NCBI GenBank assembly: GCA_947306025.1
Contig: CAMZFJ010000008.1
Location: 1-18,683 of the forward strand
Origin: an uncultured Fibrobacter sp.
GTDB lineage: Bacteria > Fibrobacterota > Fibrobacteria > Fibrobacterales > Fibrobacteraceae
Direction of reading: 5' to 3'
DNA length: 18,683 nt
Shown here: positions 8,036 to 16,200 of the stretch, piece after piece
Layout: every line of letters begins with the position of its first letter
How positions within the stretch are numbered: position 1 is the first letter of the stretch
Program-made: the position numbers and the translations under genes
Notes under the pieces: model-generated
What the model was told of the DNA's origin: nothing
The model's input: the letters and a program-made list of their open reading frames with translations, nothing else
The model's database searches: none

Positions 8036-10411
8036 ATGTCTAAGATTCGAATTAATATCGAAAAAGTGAACGAAAAGTTTGAAAACTTCGCGAAGTTTCT
8101 GATTGCCCACCGAGCTCTTTTGCTCGTCGCCTTTGTTGCGCTACTTGCAATTTCTATCGTGGGCATGAAAAAGATTTATGTCGAAGCTTCATGGGATAGT
8201 TACTTTATCGAAGGCGACCCGATGCTTATCGAAACGGACAAGTTTAAGGAAACTTTCGGTAATGACTATTTTGTGGGCGTCCTTGTTGAAAGTGACCATT
8301 CCATCATCAGCCCCGATAATTTGAAACTGTTGCGCGAACTGTCGAACGAGTTGCGTGATAGCCTTTCGTATTCCGATGGCAAGGCGACATCGATTACTGA
8401 TTTGGAATACATGCTTGGTACCGATGAGGGCATGGAAATCACGCAGATTGTCCCCGAAGAAATCCCGACGGATAAAGCTGGGCTTGCCGAAATTGAAAAG
8501 CGTCTAGCCGCAAAGCCAGAACTTGCGAAAAAGCTCATTTCGAGCGACCGCAAGCAATCCTTCATCAATATCAAGCTCCGCCCCTTCCCAGAAGATTCAG
8601 TGTGGAAGGCCGAAGGCGAAGCTAAAGGCGTGAAGGCAGAAGCACCGGACCTGAAGACTGGCCGCGAAACCGATGAAATCATTCACAAGGCAAAATATGC
8701 ACCGCTCCACCCGCGTGCAACAGGTATGCCCTACCTGAGTCATCAAAAATTGAAGTTCATTGGTGAAGAAATGAGCCGCATCTTTGTCATTACGATTCTC
8801 TGTGCTATTGTCGTGATGTTCCTGGTGACGCGTTCGCTCCGTGGAATCGTTTCTCCGTTGATTACCACGTTTGCTGGCGTCATCATGACGTTTGGACTTG
8901 TGGGCTATCTCGGGCTTTACATGGATGCGACCAACATCATGGTGCCTGTCATCTTGGCATTCGCCGTTTCTATTGCGTATAACATTCACATCAATTCGTT
9001 CTTCCGCAAAAATATGATGCTCACGGGTAAGCGCAAAGAATCTGTGCTTTATGCCATGAAAGAAACCGGCTGGTCTGTGCTTTTCTCGGGCCTTACGACA
9101 ATTGTGGCGCTCCTCTCGTTCCTTTCGGTGATGCTCAAGCCTATCCGCTCCGTGGGTATCCTTTCGTCCATTGCGGTTGCGTTTATTCTCCTGGTGGCGC
9201 TCACGGTTTCACCGATTCTTTTGAGCTTTGGCAAGGACAAAAAGCCAAACGCCAAAGTACTCGAACGCGGTGATACCCGTATGGGCGTTATCCTGAACAA
9301 GGTTGGTGAATTTGTTCTTGCTCATGGAAAGCCGATTGCTGTTGTGTTTGCCGTTATTACCGTCATTTCCATTTACGGCGTTACCAAAATGGAACCCGCC
9401 TTTGATGTGGAACGCACCATGGGCCGCAAGGTGGAATACGTGAACAAGATGCTCTACGTTGCCGAATCCGAAATTGGGAGTTTCTATTCTTACGATTTGG
9501 TCATTGACTTTGGTACAAATGACAAGGCGAAAGAAGTCGAAAATCTCAAGAAGTTGGAGCAGTTACAGGAACATGCACAAAAGTATCCGCTCACGAAGCG
9601 TTCTACCTCCATTCTTGACATTCTCAAGGATCTTGATCGCACCTTGAATGAAAACCGCCAAGAAAAGTACGCTATCCCCGAAACCGAAGAACAGGTGGCG
9701 CAGCTGCTCTTGCTGTACGAGAATGCCGGTGGTTCCGAAGCAAGCTACTGGATGGATTACGATTACAAGAAGCTCCGCTTGATGGTGGAAATTTCGAGCT
9801 ACAACTCCAATGAACTCCAGAAGGAAATCGAGGATTTGCAGAACTTCGCCCGTGAACTTTTCAAGGATGCAAAGGTAACGGCTGTGGGTAACTTGCCGCA
9901 GTTTACTGCTATGCAGCAATACTTGGAAGTGGGACAGATGACATCGTTCCTCATCTCAGTTGTGATTGTGGCGGTGCTTTTGATGATTGTCTTTGGCTCT
10001 GTGCGCACGGGGCTTATCGGCATGATTCCGAACATCGCGCCGGGCATTTTCGTGGGTGGCTATCTTGGACTTTGCAACATCCCGCTTGACATGATGACGG
10101 CAACGCTTATCCCGATGATTATCGGCCTTTCCGTCGATGATACGATTCACTTTATCAACCATGGCCATGTGGAATTTGATCGCAACAGGAATTATCGCGA
10201 AGCCATTCTCCGTGTGTTCCGCTCGGCAGGTCCTGCGCTTGTGATGACGACGATTATCATGGTGGCAACTTTTGCGGGCTTTACCACTTCGGCTGCAACG
10301 CAGATGTTCAACTTCGGCTTTGTGGTGTTTGTGGGACTTGTCTCGGCTTTGCTTGCTGACCTGTTTGTCACACCGCTTTTAATCAAGAAATTCAAAATCT
10401 TTGGAATATAG
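8036..10411 (+). CDS. RND-superfamily (MMPL-type) exporter
   Basis: A 791-residue inner-membrane protein with two tandem halves. Each half has one helix (about 27-45 and 432-449), a large periplasmic domain, and then a five-helix bundle (about 248-398 and 635-786). It matches the predicted RND exporters that move lipids and other hydrophobic molecules out of the inner membrane using the proton gradient. The C-terminal half has the canonical acidic pair in GLSVDDTIHF (Asp701, Asp702). The equivalent place in the first half reads AVSIAYNIHI (about 310-319), without acids. The ATG at 8036 follows AAGGAG; a GTG two codons earlier is less likely. It is tightly linked to exbD upstream and the LolA-like gene downstream, so it is probably one transcript. 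The substrate is unknown. Confidence 0.9.
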   Translation: MSKIRINIEKVNEKFENFAKFLIAHRALLLVAFVALLAISIVGMKKIYVEASWDSYFIEGDPMLIETDKFKETFGNDYFVGVLVESDHSIISPDNLKLLRELSNELRDSLSYSDGKATSITDLEYMLGTDEGMEITQIVPEEIPTDKAGLAEIEKRLAAKPELAKKLISSDRKQSFINIKLRPFPEDSVWKAEGEAKGVKAEAPDLKTGRETDEIIHKAKYAPLHPRATGMPYLSHQKLKFIGEEMSRIFVITILCAIVVMFLVTRSLRGIVSPLITTFAGVIMTFGLVGYLGLYMDATNIMVPVILAFAVSIAYNIHINSFFRKNMMLTGKRKESVLYAMKETGWSVLFSGLTTIVALLSFLSVMLKPIRSVGILSSIAVAFILLVALTVSPILLSFGKDKKPNAKVLERGDTRMGVILNKVGEFVLAHGKPIAVVFAVITVISIYGVTKMEPAFDVERTMGRKVEYVNKMLYVAESEIGSFYSYDLVIDFGTNDKAKEVENLKKLEQLQEHAQKYPLTKRSTSILDILKDLDRTLNENRQEKYAIPETEEQVAQLLLLYENAGGSEASYWMDYDYKKLRLMVEISSYNSNELQKEIEDLQNFARELFKDAKVTAVGNLPQFTAMQQYLEVGQMTSFLISVVIVAVLLMIVFGSVRTGLIGMIPNIAPGIFVGGYLGLCNIPLDMMTATLIPMIIGLSVDDTIHFINHGHVEFDRNRNYREAILRVFRSAGPALVMTTIIMVATFAGFTTSAATQMFNFGFVVFVGLVSALLADLFVTPLLIKKFKIFGI

Positions 10412-10420
10412 GAGGATTTT

Positions 10421-11194
10421 ATGAAAATTGCTAAAACCGCTGCGATGATCGTTGTCGCGCTCTGCACAATGTCTGTGGCACAACCGAGTGCCCGCGATAT
10501 CATGATCAAGGTCAAGGACCGTCCCGATGGCGATACGCGCTCTTCATCAATGGAAATGAAGCTCGTGAACAAGAGCGGAAACACCCGCGTTCGCAAGATT
10601 ACTTCGTATGCAATGGATGTCGGTGCCGATACCAAGACTATCATGTTCTTCCTTTACCCGAACGATGTGAAGGGCACGGGATTCTTGACCGTGAATTATG
10701 ACGATGTCAACAAAGAAGACGACAAGTGGCTTTACTTGCCGGCTCTGAAGAAGACCCGCCGTATTAGCGGAAAGAGCTCCAAGACCGATTACTTCATGGG
10801 TTCCGATTTCACATACGACGATATCGGTAAGCGCAATGTCGATGAAGATACGCATAAGCTTGTTCGTGAAGAAAACGCAAACGGTCATGACTATTGGGTT
10901 ATCGAATCGACTCCGAAAAAGAGTGGCGAAATCTTCTCAAAGAAACTCATTTGGATCCGCAAGGATTGCGATGTGGTCGAGAAAGTCGAATTCTACGACA
11001 AGCTCGGCAAGCTCCATCGCCAGATGGTTTCTTCGGACATCAAGAAGGTGGACGGCTTCTGGACTGTCGGCAAGATGGAAATGAAGAATGTGCAAACCGG
11101 CCATTCGACCGAGCTCCTCTTCCTCGATCCCAAATACAACATCCAGCTCGATTCCAAGATCTTCTCTGTGAACAAGTTGGAACGTGGGTTGTAG
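10421..11194 (+). CDS. Periplasmic LolA-like 'outer membrane lipoprotein-sorting' protein
   Basis: A 257-residue protein with an N-terminal signal peptide (about 1-20, probable cut after SVA). Cys15 is not in a valid lipobox, so it is probably soluble. The body resembles the COG2834-type family, with beta-strand-rich segments such as [31 protein letters not shown] and [10 protein letters not shown]. These proteins have a LolA/LolB-like lipid-binding fold and often sit beside MMPL/RND exporters. The start has a near-perfect ribosome binding site (AGGAGG), 9 bases after the exporter stop. I infer that it accepts a hydrophobic cargo from the exporter and carries it across the periplasm. True LolA, paired with LolCDE, is usually shorter (about 200 residues). 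Confidence 0.85.
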   Translation: MKIAKTAAMIVVALCTMSVAQPSARDIMIKVKDRPDGDTRSSSMEMKLVNKSGNTRVRKITSYAMDVGADTKTIMFFLYPNDVKGTGFLTVNYDDVNKEDDKWLYLPALKKTRRISGKSSKTDYFMGSDFTYDDIGKRNVDEDTHKLVREENANGHDYWVIESTPKKSGEIFSKKLIWIRKDCDVVEKVEFYDKLGKLHRQMVSSDIKKVDGFWTVGKMEMKNVQTGHSTELLFLDPKYNIQLDSKIFSVNKLERGL

Positions 11195-11200
11195 TTATTA

Positions 11201-11258
11201 GGGGGGGGACGCATTCTACGTCATCCTGAGGACCGTAGGGACGAAGGATCCAGTTAAG
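11201..11258. repeat. G8 tract followed by a dispersed-repeat-like element
   Basis: Eight consecutive G bases (11201-11208) lie just after the LolA-like gene stop. They are followed by GTCATCCTGAG (11219-11229) and GAAGGATCCAGTTAAG (11243-11258). A related pair (GTCATCCTC and GAAGAATCTAGTTAAG) occurs at 16112-16200 in the gap upstream of rpmH, so this is a repeat within the window. ATCCT and AGGAT form short inverted ends. Confidence 0.5.
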
Positions 11259-11269
11259 TCTTGAATGTC

Positions 11270-11290
11270 ATGCCCGCCTTGTGCGGGCAT
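11270..11290 (+). repeat. Perfect 8-bp hairpin between the LolA-like and barrel genes
   Basis: ATGCCCGC (11270-11277) and GCGGGCAT (11283-11290) form a perfect stem with a 5-base loop. No U-run follows, so it is not a canonical intrinsic terminator. It sits about 20 bases before the barrel start and its ribosome binding site. It could stabilise or separate mRNA segments, or be part of a repeat. Confidence 0.5.
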
Positions 11291-11310
11291 CTCCCATTAA
11301 GGAGAAGGAT

Positions 11311-12531
11311 ATGGTAAAAAAATTGAGTCTCGCGTTGTTATCCGCAGCATTCGCATTTTCTGCACATGCGCAAGATGAACTGTCTATCCAGCTGAATGGT
11401 TTCGTGGATACGTACCACGCTCTACAGCTGCGTAGTCCGCAGCAGATTATGTCTTCTCGCACGCGAGCACGCCTTGAAATGCGCGCCAATTACGGTGAGG
11501 CTTCGCTCTTTTCAAGTGTGAACCTCGCATACAATAGCATTATAAAAGATCAAACGGGCGCGTTTCTTCGCGAAGCGTATTTTGACTATGCGGGCCGATT
11601 CCTCGAAGTCAAGGCCGGTCGTCAAATCGTTACGTGGGGCGTTGCCGATGGCCTCCGCATTACCGATCTCATTTCGCCTATGGACTACACCGAATTCATG
11701 GCGAACGATTATGACGATATCCGCGTGCCTGTGAATGCAATCAACCTCAAGTATCCTGGCGAAAGCTTCTCTGCCGAAGTCGTCTTTGTCCCTGTTCCCG
11801 AGTATTTCGTGCTTCCGACAAGCGATGACAATCCATGGCAAATGACTGCACCGAATGGCATGCAAATGGACTTGAGCGGAACTCCTGCGAAGCGTATCAA
11901 GAACAGTGAAGTCGGTGGCCGCCTGCGTTTCTTCCTCGAAAATCTCGACTTCTCGTTGACGGCGCTCCATACATATAACAAGTCGCCTGTAACAATTGCG
12001 AGCTTCAATCCGCAACAGCAAACGGCCGTAATAAAAGGCATTTACGAGCCGATGAACGTTGTCGGTGGCGATGTCTCGATTCCGGCGGGCGAGATTGTCA
12101 TTCGCGGCGAAATGGCGGTGTATTTCGGCGAGCCGATTGCCTTGAAAAATGCAATGGATTACTGGTTCCGGAAATCGTTCAATGGTTTAATCGGTATCGA
12201 TTGGTACGCGGGCAACAATTGGACGATCATGGCGCAATACATGCACAAGGTCATTATGGATTATCGTGATGTGTTGGGAACGGAGCAAAATACATCCATG
12301 ATTACGGCGCGAATTTCCAAGGAAGTCTTGAACAATACGCTCAAGTTTTCCGTTTACGGAATGTTCGATGTCGATAATGTCGGTTTTTATGTCCGTCCTG
12401 CAGCGGATTACTTGCTGAGTGACCAAATTACGCTCTCTTTAGGCGCCGATTGGCTTGGAGGGAGGCGCGGAACGTTCAAAACTTACAAGAAAAATACACA
12501 AATATGGGTGAAAGGTAAGTATTTCTTCTAG
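11311..12531 (+). CDS. Outer-membrane beta-barrel protein (DUF1302/porin-like)
   Basis: A 406-residue protein with a clear signal peptide, MVKKLSLALLSAAFAFSAHA, cut before QDE. The mature part alternates polar and hydrophobic residues and ends in Phe-Phe, the usual C-terminal signal for barrel insertion. GRQIVTWGVADGLRITDLIS, in the first third, resembles DUF1302-type barrels that accompany MMPL exporters and LolA-like proteins. I chose the ATG at 11311 because AAGGAGAAGG lies just upstream and a signal peptide follows immediately. An in-frame GTG at 11281 lies inside the hairpin and would add a non-signal extension. It is 116 bases after the LolA-like gene on the same strand, probably the outer-membrane end of the same pathway. 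Confidence 0.85.
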   Translation: MVKKLSLALLSAAFAFSAHAQDELSIQLNGFVDTYHALQLRSPQQIMSSRTRARLEMRANYGEASLFSSVNLAYNSIIKDQTGAFLREAYFDYAGRFLEVKAGRQIVTWGVADGLRITDLISPMDYTEFMANDYDDIRVPVNAINLKYPGESFSAEVVFVPVPEYFVLPTSDDNPWQMTAPNGMQMDLSGTPAKRIKNSEVGGRLRFFLENLDFSLTALHTYNKSPVTIASFNPQQQTAVIKGIYEPMNVVGGDVSIPAGEIVIRGEMAVYFGEPIALKNAMDYWFRKSFNGLIGIDWYAGNNWTIMAQYMHKVIMDYRDVLGTEQNTSMITARISKEVLNNTLKFSVYGMFDVDNVGFYVRPAADYLLSDQITLSLGADWLGGRRGTFKTYKKNTQIWVKGKYFF

Positions 12532-12580
12532 ATAAACTCCTTGACGCTTTCTTAAAAATTGCTTAAATTTAGATGAGTCT

Positions 12581-12608
12581 AATTTAATTAAATAAAACTA
12601 ATTAAATT
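12581..12608. promoter_or_regulatory. Perfect 10-bp inverted repeat, possible operator of the AraC-family gene
   Basis: AATTTAATTA (12581-12590) and TAATTAAATT (12599-12608) are perfect inverted copies separated by 8 bases. The right arm overlaps the first bases of the predicted -35 box. TCTAA also occurs three times in the same orientation at 12578, 12616 and 12635, spaced 38 and 19 bases. A regulator bound here would affect transcription of the AraC-type gene, possibly by autoregulation. Confidence 0.4.
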
Positions 12609-12635
12609 GGCTTAGTCTAAAATACTTGGTATAAT
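12607..12635 (+). promoter_or_regulatory. Promoter of the AraC-family regulator gene
   Basis: TTGGCT (12607-12612) and a perfect TATAAT (12630-12635) are 17 bases apart, a strong sigma-70-type arrangement. The predicted start is near 12642, giving a leader of under 20 bases that still holds the AAGAGAG ribosome binding site. Confidence 0.6.
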
Positions 12636-12658
12636 CTAATTTTAAGAGAGTGTAAATT

Positions 12659-13600
12659 ATGATAAGGCCTGTTCCCGATAGAAATCTGATTCAAATACAG
12701 AATGCAGATTTCTTTTCTCATTATATGCTTCAAAATAAAACGGGAACCGGACATCTTCTAGTGTATAATGTTTTGCCAGGGCTTCAGGTCTTTTACAGCA
12801 ATTTCCATCTCAAGGAATTTACGTTTAACTTTGAAAATCAAGGGAAAAGCCTGATTGTCTTGCACTGCCATAACGGCAGTTCGGAATGGCTCGATTCGAA
12901 TTCTTCGCCGCGCTCCATGGAAGAAAACGGCTTGTTGCTGTTGGACCAAATGCCGGCAAGCAAGACGTATCAATTCCCCGTACATTGCTATCACGGTATT
13001 GCAGTCATATTCTCGATGGATCGCTGCCAGAGCGAACTCATGAACATGTTTAAGGCGGTCGGCGTGGACTTTGCGGCCCTGATTCAAAAAATCCAGCCGC
13101 TGACGCTCCCGTTAAAACTCCCGTCAAGCGAACATGTGAGCCATATCTTTTCGGAACTGTACAGGCTCCCTAAAAACATCCGCTTGCCGTATTTCAAAAT
13201 CAAGGTGCTGGAACTGATTCTGTTCTTGAGCCGCCTCGATTCCGAAGCCAAATACGAAACCGCTGCCAAAATCCCGAGCCAATACAAAAGCAAAATGGAA
13301 CTCTTGCGCGAAATCCTTCGCGAAAACGTCGAAGACCATTTGACGCTCGAACAGCTCTCTAAGCAAATCGAAATGAGCCCGACGCAAATGAAAAAGTATT
13401 TCAAGCTTGCATATGGCGATTCTATTTATTCGTACCTCAAAACGTACCGCATGAAAAAAGCCACCCAGCTTTTGCTGGATGGAAAATTGAATATTGCCGA
13501 AATTGCGGGCCGTGTGGGCTATACCAATTCCAGCAAGTTTGCGCAGGCGTTCAAGGAATTTACAGGGCAATCTCCCAAGGAATTCCGGAACAAGGCGTAA
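12659..13600 (+). CDS. AraC-family transcriptional regulator
   Basis: A 313-residue DNA-binding protein. The C-terminal about 100 residues form the AraC double helix-turn-helix: the first around LTLEQLSKQIEMSPTQMKKY (228-247), the second around KLNIAEIAGRVGYTNSSKFA (276-295), ending GQSPKEFR. The N-terminal 200 residues look like a ligand-sensing beta-domain plus a helical linker but contain no motif I can assign. PchR and YbtA of pyochelin/yersiniabactin loci are also AraC-type, so control of the metallophore or barrel operons is possible, but nothing in the sequence proves it. It stands alone, with its own promoter, and converges with the diguanylate cyclase gene after 10 bases. Confidence 0.9.
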   Translation: MIRPVPDRNLIQIQNADFFSHYMLQNKTGTGHLLVYNVLPGLQVFYSNFHLKEFTFNFENQGKSLIVLHCHNGSSEWLDSNSSPRSMEENGLLLLDQMPASKTYQFPVHCYHGIAVIFSMDRCQSELMNMFKAVGVDFAALIQKIQPLTLPLKLPSSEHVSHIFSELYRLPKNIRLPYFKIKVLELILFLSRLDSEAKYETAAKIPSQYKSKMELLREILRENVEDHLTLEQLSKQIEMSPTQMKKYFKLAYGDSIYSYLKTYRMKKATQLLLDGKLNIAEIAGRVGYTNSSKFAQAFKEFTGQSPKEFRNKA

Positions 13601-13610
13601 TTCGTTTGCT

Positions 13611-15221
13611 TTAGCTTTGTGCGGTTTTTTCTTCTTCTGCGGTGTGCCCCTGCTCTGCAAGCTTGATGGCGCGCTTGTTCTTGTACATGTTCTTGTCGGC
13701 CTTGTTGAACGTTTCCGCGATAGTTGTGTCTTTGGCGGATTGGGCGATTTCAATGCCGTATGCAATGGAAATGTGTTTCCATGGGAACGCCGCGTTCTTG
13801 GTTGCCGCCATGCCTTCCTTGAGTTTTTTTAGCAGGTTGTGGGCCTGTTTTAAATCTTCTCCGGTCAGAATGGCAATGAATTCGTCGCCGCCAATTCTAA
13901 AGATGGGACTGTGCATAAACACCTGACAAATTAACTTGCACGAATTGATTAGGTATTCGTTCCCGTTTTCGTGACCGTAGGTGTCGTTAATTTCCTTAAG
14001 GTTGTTCAGGTCAAGAACGACGATGGCATAAGATTTTATATCGTTTGTTTGTATGCGCTGGTCCAAATCGCTCAGGTAATTGTCGTAGGCCATCTTGTTG
14101 CGAACGCCCGTGAGCGAATCCTGGAAAGCTAGGCCCTGCATTTGCTTCATGTATTGAGTGATGTGGAATTTAGCGGCGGTGAAACTCTTGGCGAGATCCC
14201 CGATTTCGTCGTTTTGATTGATATTGAAATCGGCATTCATGTCGCCGGTAATCATCTTTTTTGCTTCTGCAGTGAGCTTCTTAAGCGATTTTGTAATGCT
14301 TCTCGAAAAGAATATCGAAATGGCTGTTGTGAAGCATAAAAGGAGTAGAATAAAGATGATACTTTGTTTGATATGCTTGTCGCGCTGGGCGTTGATTTCA
14401 ACCGTTGGCACAACCATGATGAGCTTCATGCCGTTCTGGAGCGGGTACGTCAATTTTACTTGATCGTCTTCGGGCTTGAATGTAAGCCCTGCGGGCAGGG
14501 TGGGGTGGTAAACGACAAGCCCTTCGTTATCTTCTAGGAACGCAAAACCCGATGTCATGATGCGGACTTGTGAAAGCTGCTTGGTCAGCAATTCGAAGTC
14601 GATATCTATACCTGCAACGCCTATTTCCTTGTTGTTCAGGAACATGGGGATGACGTAAGAAATGATGTAGGAATTGTAGTTCTTGTTGTAATAGGGAGGG
14701 AGCCAGATGGGGCTGCCCGATAGAATGGGCTTGTAATACCAACCGACATGTTCCAGATCTGTTGGACTGAATTGCAAAATATTTGTTAATTTATATGGCT
14801 TAAATTGATCGTCTGGATTAGCTCTAATGAGAAGAATGCCTTCGTTTGAATCTACAATTTGTGGATTGAATCTAACATAGACGCTTTTTGTTCCCGAGAG
14901 GTTGTATATGGTTGAATGGAGTCGTTCCTGGATGCCCTCGATGTTGGTGTGAAGCTTTGTCTCGTCGGTTAAAAATGTGGAGTCTTCTTTTATCTGCGAA
15001 AGAATCCCGGCTGCTGCGGCCATCATGTATTTCTCATGCGATTCAAACATGTAGTTCAGCTTTGCGGCTTCGGCGCTAGCTTGGTCGTTCATGTATTGCA
15101 TGGAGTTACGTTGCGTCGTTCGGCTGATGAATATGGTGCTCAGAATGCCGAGCGAGAGCGTGCTGATAAGCGTGCAAGATAAAGAAAGAAGTAAAATTTT
15201 GGACTGGATTGAAATTTTCAT
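13611..15221 (-). CDS. Membrane diguanylate cyclase with Cache sensor, HAMP and GGDEF domains
   Basis: A 536-residue protein that makes cyclic-di-GMP from two GTP. Order: membrane helix (about 5-30), periplasmic double-Cache-like sensor (about 35-280), second helix (about 285-305), HAMP (about 307-357), and a GGDEF domain with RIGGDEFIAIL (GGDEF at 444-448). The active-site motif is intact. The usual inhibitory RxxD motif, which ends five residues before GGDEF, is replaced by FMHS, so classic product inhibition is unlikely. I chose the ATG at 15221 over an in-frame TTG at 15236, since neither has a strong ribosome binding site and the ATG product starts at the basic residues before the first helix. 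It lies 53 bases downstream of the DUF167 gene on the same strand. Confidence 0.9.
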   Translation of the reverse strand: MKISIQSKILLLSLSCTLISTLSLGILSTIFISRTTQRNSMQYMNDQASAEAAKLNYMFESHEKYMMAAAAGILSQIKEDSTFLTDETKLHTNIEGIQERLHSTIYNLSGTKSVYVRFNPQIVDSNEGILLIRANPDDQFKPYKLTNILQFSPTDLEHVGWYYKPILSGSPIWLPPYYNKNYNSYIISYVIPMFLNNKEIGVAGIDIDFELLTKQLSQVRIMTSGFAFLEDNEGLVVYHPTLPAGLTFKPEDDQVKLTYPLQNGMKLIMVVPTVEINAQRDKHIKQSIIFILLLLCFTTAISIFFSRSITKSLKKLTAEAKKMITGDMNADFNINQNDEIGDLAKSFTAAKFHITQYMKQMQGLAFQDSLTGVRNKMAYDNYLSDLDQRIQTNDIKSYAIVVLDLNNLKEINDTYGHENGNEYLINSCKLICQVFMHSPIFRIGGDEFIAILTGEDLKQAHNLLKKLKEGMAATKNAAFPWKHISIAYGIEIAQSAKDTTIAETFNKADKNMYKNKRAIKLAEQGHTAEEEKTAQS

Positions 15222-15274
15222 AATCAACTTGCTCAAAAAATAGCGTGTTGGTTTCCCCTCGAATTCCGCTGTTT

Positions 15275-15499
15275 TTATTTACCTAAAATTTCGATAACTT
15301 TCTTGTTGTTCGTGGAACCTACGACAACAGAAACATCGCGTTTGTGAACGTGGAAGTAATCTGCGATGAGCTCGCAGATAGCTTCGTTGGCAGCGCCATC
15401 TACCGGTGGCGCCTTGACATCGACCTTGTAGCTTCCGTCGGGGAGCGGCGTTATGCTTTCGCGTTTGCTACGCGCATGTACCTTGATGTTTATTCTCAT
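15275..15499 (-). CDS. DUF167 (YggU-type) family protein
   Basis: A 74-residue protein with the DUF167 pattern: MRINIKVHARSKRE at the start, then VKAPPVDGAANEAICELIAD and a C-terminal strand VVVGSTNNKKVIEI. Family members are small conserved proteins with a known fold but no established biochemical role. It follows the DivIVA gene after 8 bases with no clear ribosome binding site, so coupled translation is likely. In many bacteria DUF167 genes lie beside YggT or DivIVA-type genes, consistent with this position. Confidence 0.88.
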   Translation of the reverse strand: MRINIKVHARSKRESITPLPDGSYKVDVKAPPVDGAANEAICELIADYFHVHKRDVSVVVGSTNNKKVIEILGK

Positions 15500-15507
15500 G
15501 GCGTGAG

Positions 15508-16017
15508 TTAAGTGAGCGCGATGCCGCCGTTATTCGGTCTCACGGGGGCTTCGAATTCTTTCTGCTGGTCGTTTTCCATGGCAGAGAGCAGTTCGTCTTG
15601 GCTGTGGATGAGCGCGCGGCAGCGGATAAAATAGTTGGTGCGGAGCTGGCGGAGTTGCTCGATTTCGGTACGCAGGTTTTCGCTTTCGCGCTTGATGCTT
15701 TCGACTTCGCGCATGGCGCGTGCCTTGGCTTCGGCAACGATAATCTCGGCTTCTTTTTCGGCAGACGCCTTGACTTCGTTAATCGTGCGCTGCATGGTGA
15801 CAACAGCTTCCTGGATTGTCTTTTCGATTTGACGGTAGTAGTTTACGCGTTCTTCAGCAACCTTCAGACGTTCTGTCAAGTTCGTGCGGTCGCGGAACAT
15901 GTTCTCGAATGCCGTGGCGGTCGTCTCCAAAAACGCCTTCACTTCATCCGGATCGTAGCCGCTAAAGCTTTTCTTGTGGAATGTCTGGTTTCTGATGTCA
16001 AGTGGTGTAAGTTCCAT
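15508..16017 (-). CDS. divIVA: DivIVA-domain coiled-coil protein
   Basis: A 169-residue protein. The N-terminus MELTPLDIRNQTFHKKSFSG followed by YDPDEVKAFLE is the conserved DivIVA/GpsB-type membrane-binding domain. Residues about 35-150 are charged heptad-rich coiled coil (for example EKEAEIIVAEAKARAMREVE), followed by a short non-coiled tail. DivIVA-family proteins mark curved membrane at poles or septa and recruit other proteins; the role in this diderm lineage is inferred. The ATG at 16017 has AGGA about 4 bases upstream. It heads a minus-strand run with the DUF167 and GGDEF genes. Confidence 0.88.
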   Translation of the reverse strand: MELTPLDIRNQTFHKKSFSGYDPDEVKAFLETTATAFENMFRDRTNLTERLKVAEERVNYYRQIEKTIQEAVVTMQRTINEVKASAEKEAEIIVAEAKARAMREVESIKRESENLRTEIEQLRQLRTNYFIRCRALIHSQDELLSAMENDQQKEFEAPVRPNNGGIALT

Positions 16018-16036
16018 AAAATCCTACTATTGCTCC

Positions 16037-16042
16037 ATTATA
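16037..16042 (-). promoter_or_regulatory. -10 box upstream of divIVA
   Basis: A perfect TATAAT on the minus strand, about 20 bases before the divIVA start codon. No good -35 box is seen at 16-18 bases spacing; the nearest hexamer is ATCCTT. Confidence 0.35.
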
Positions 16043-16111
16043 TATGTAAAAGATATAAAAAGGATTTGGAATGTGAGGATAACGAAATGTATGGAGGTGT
16101 CGTTCTGAGCT

Positions 16112-16200
16112 GTCATCCTCGCGTACGCGAGGAACCATCTTTTCTTGAGTGGCGTTTGGGTGGGGTACTATTATATTTTATGTCGAAGAATCTAGTTAAG
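16112..16200. repeat. Dispersed-repeat-like element with 16-base perfect palindrome
   Basis: GTCATCCTC (16112-16120) leads into the perfect palindrome CCTCGCGTACGCGAGG (16117-16132). The segment ends with GAAGAATCTAGTTAAG near 16185-16200. The two ends match those of the element at 11219-11258 but are spaced further apart. Confidence 0.5.

Noticed and set aside
11270..11310. Hairpin as an intrinsic terminator
   Set aside because: The stem is perfect but is followed by CTCCCATTAAGG rather than a run of T, and the ribosome binding site of the next gene follows closely.
13124..13765. Minus-strand 213-codon frame across the AraC and GGDEF gene ends
   Set aside because: It overlaps two well-supported genes and its translation shows no domain.
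15222..15274. Terminator between DUF167 and the diguanylate cyclase gene
   Set aside because: On the minus strand AGCG and CGCT flank a large loop before a T-run, but the 4-bp stem is too short to support a call.
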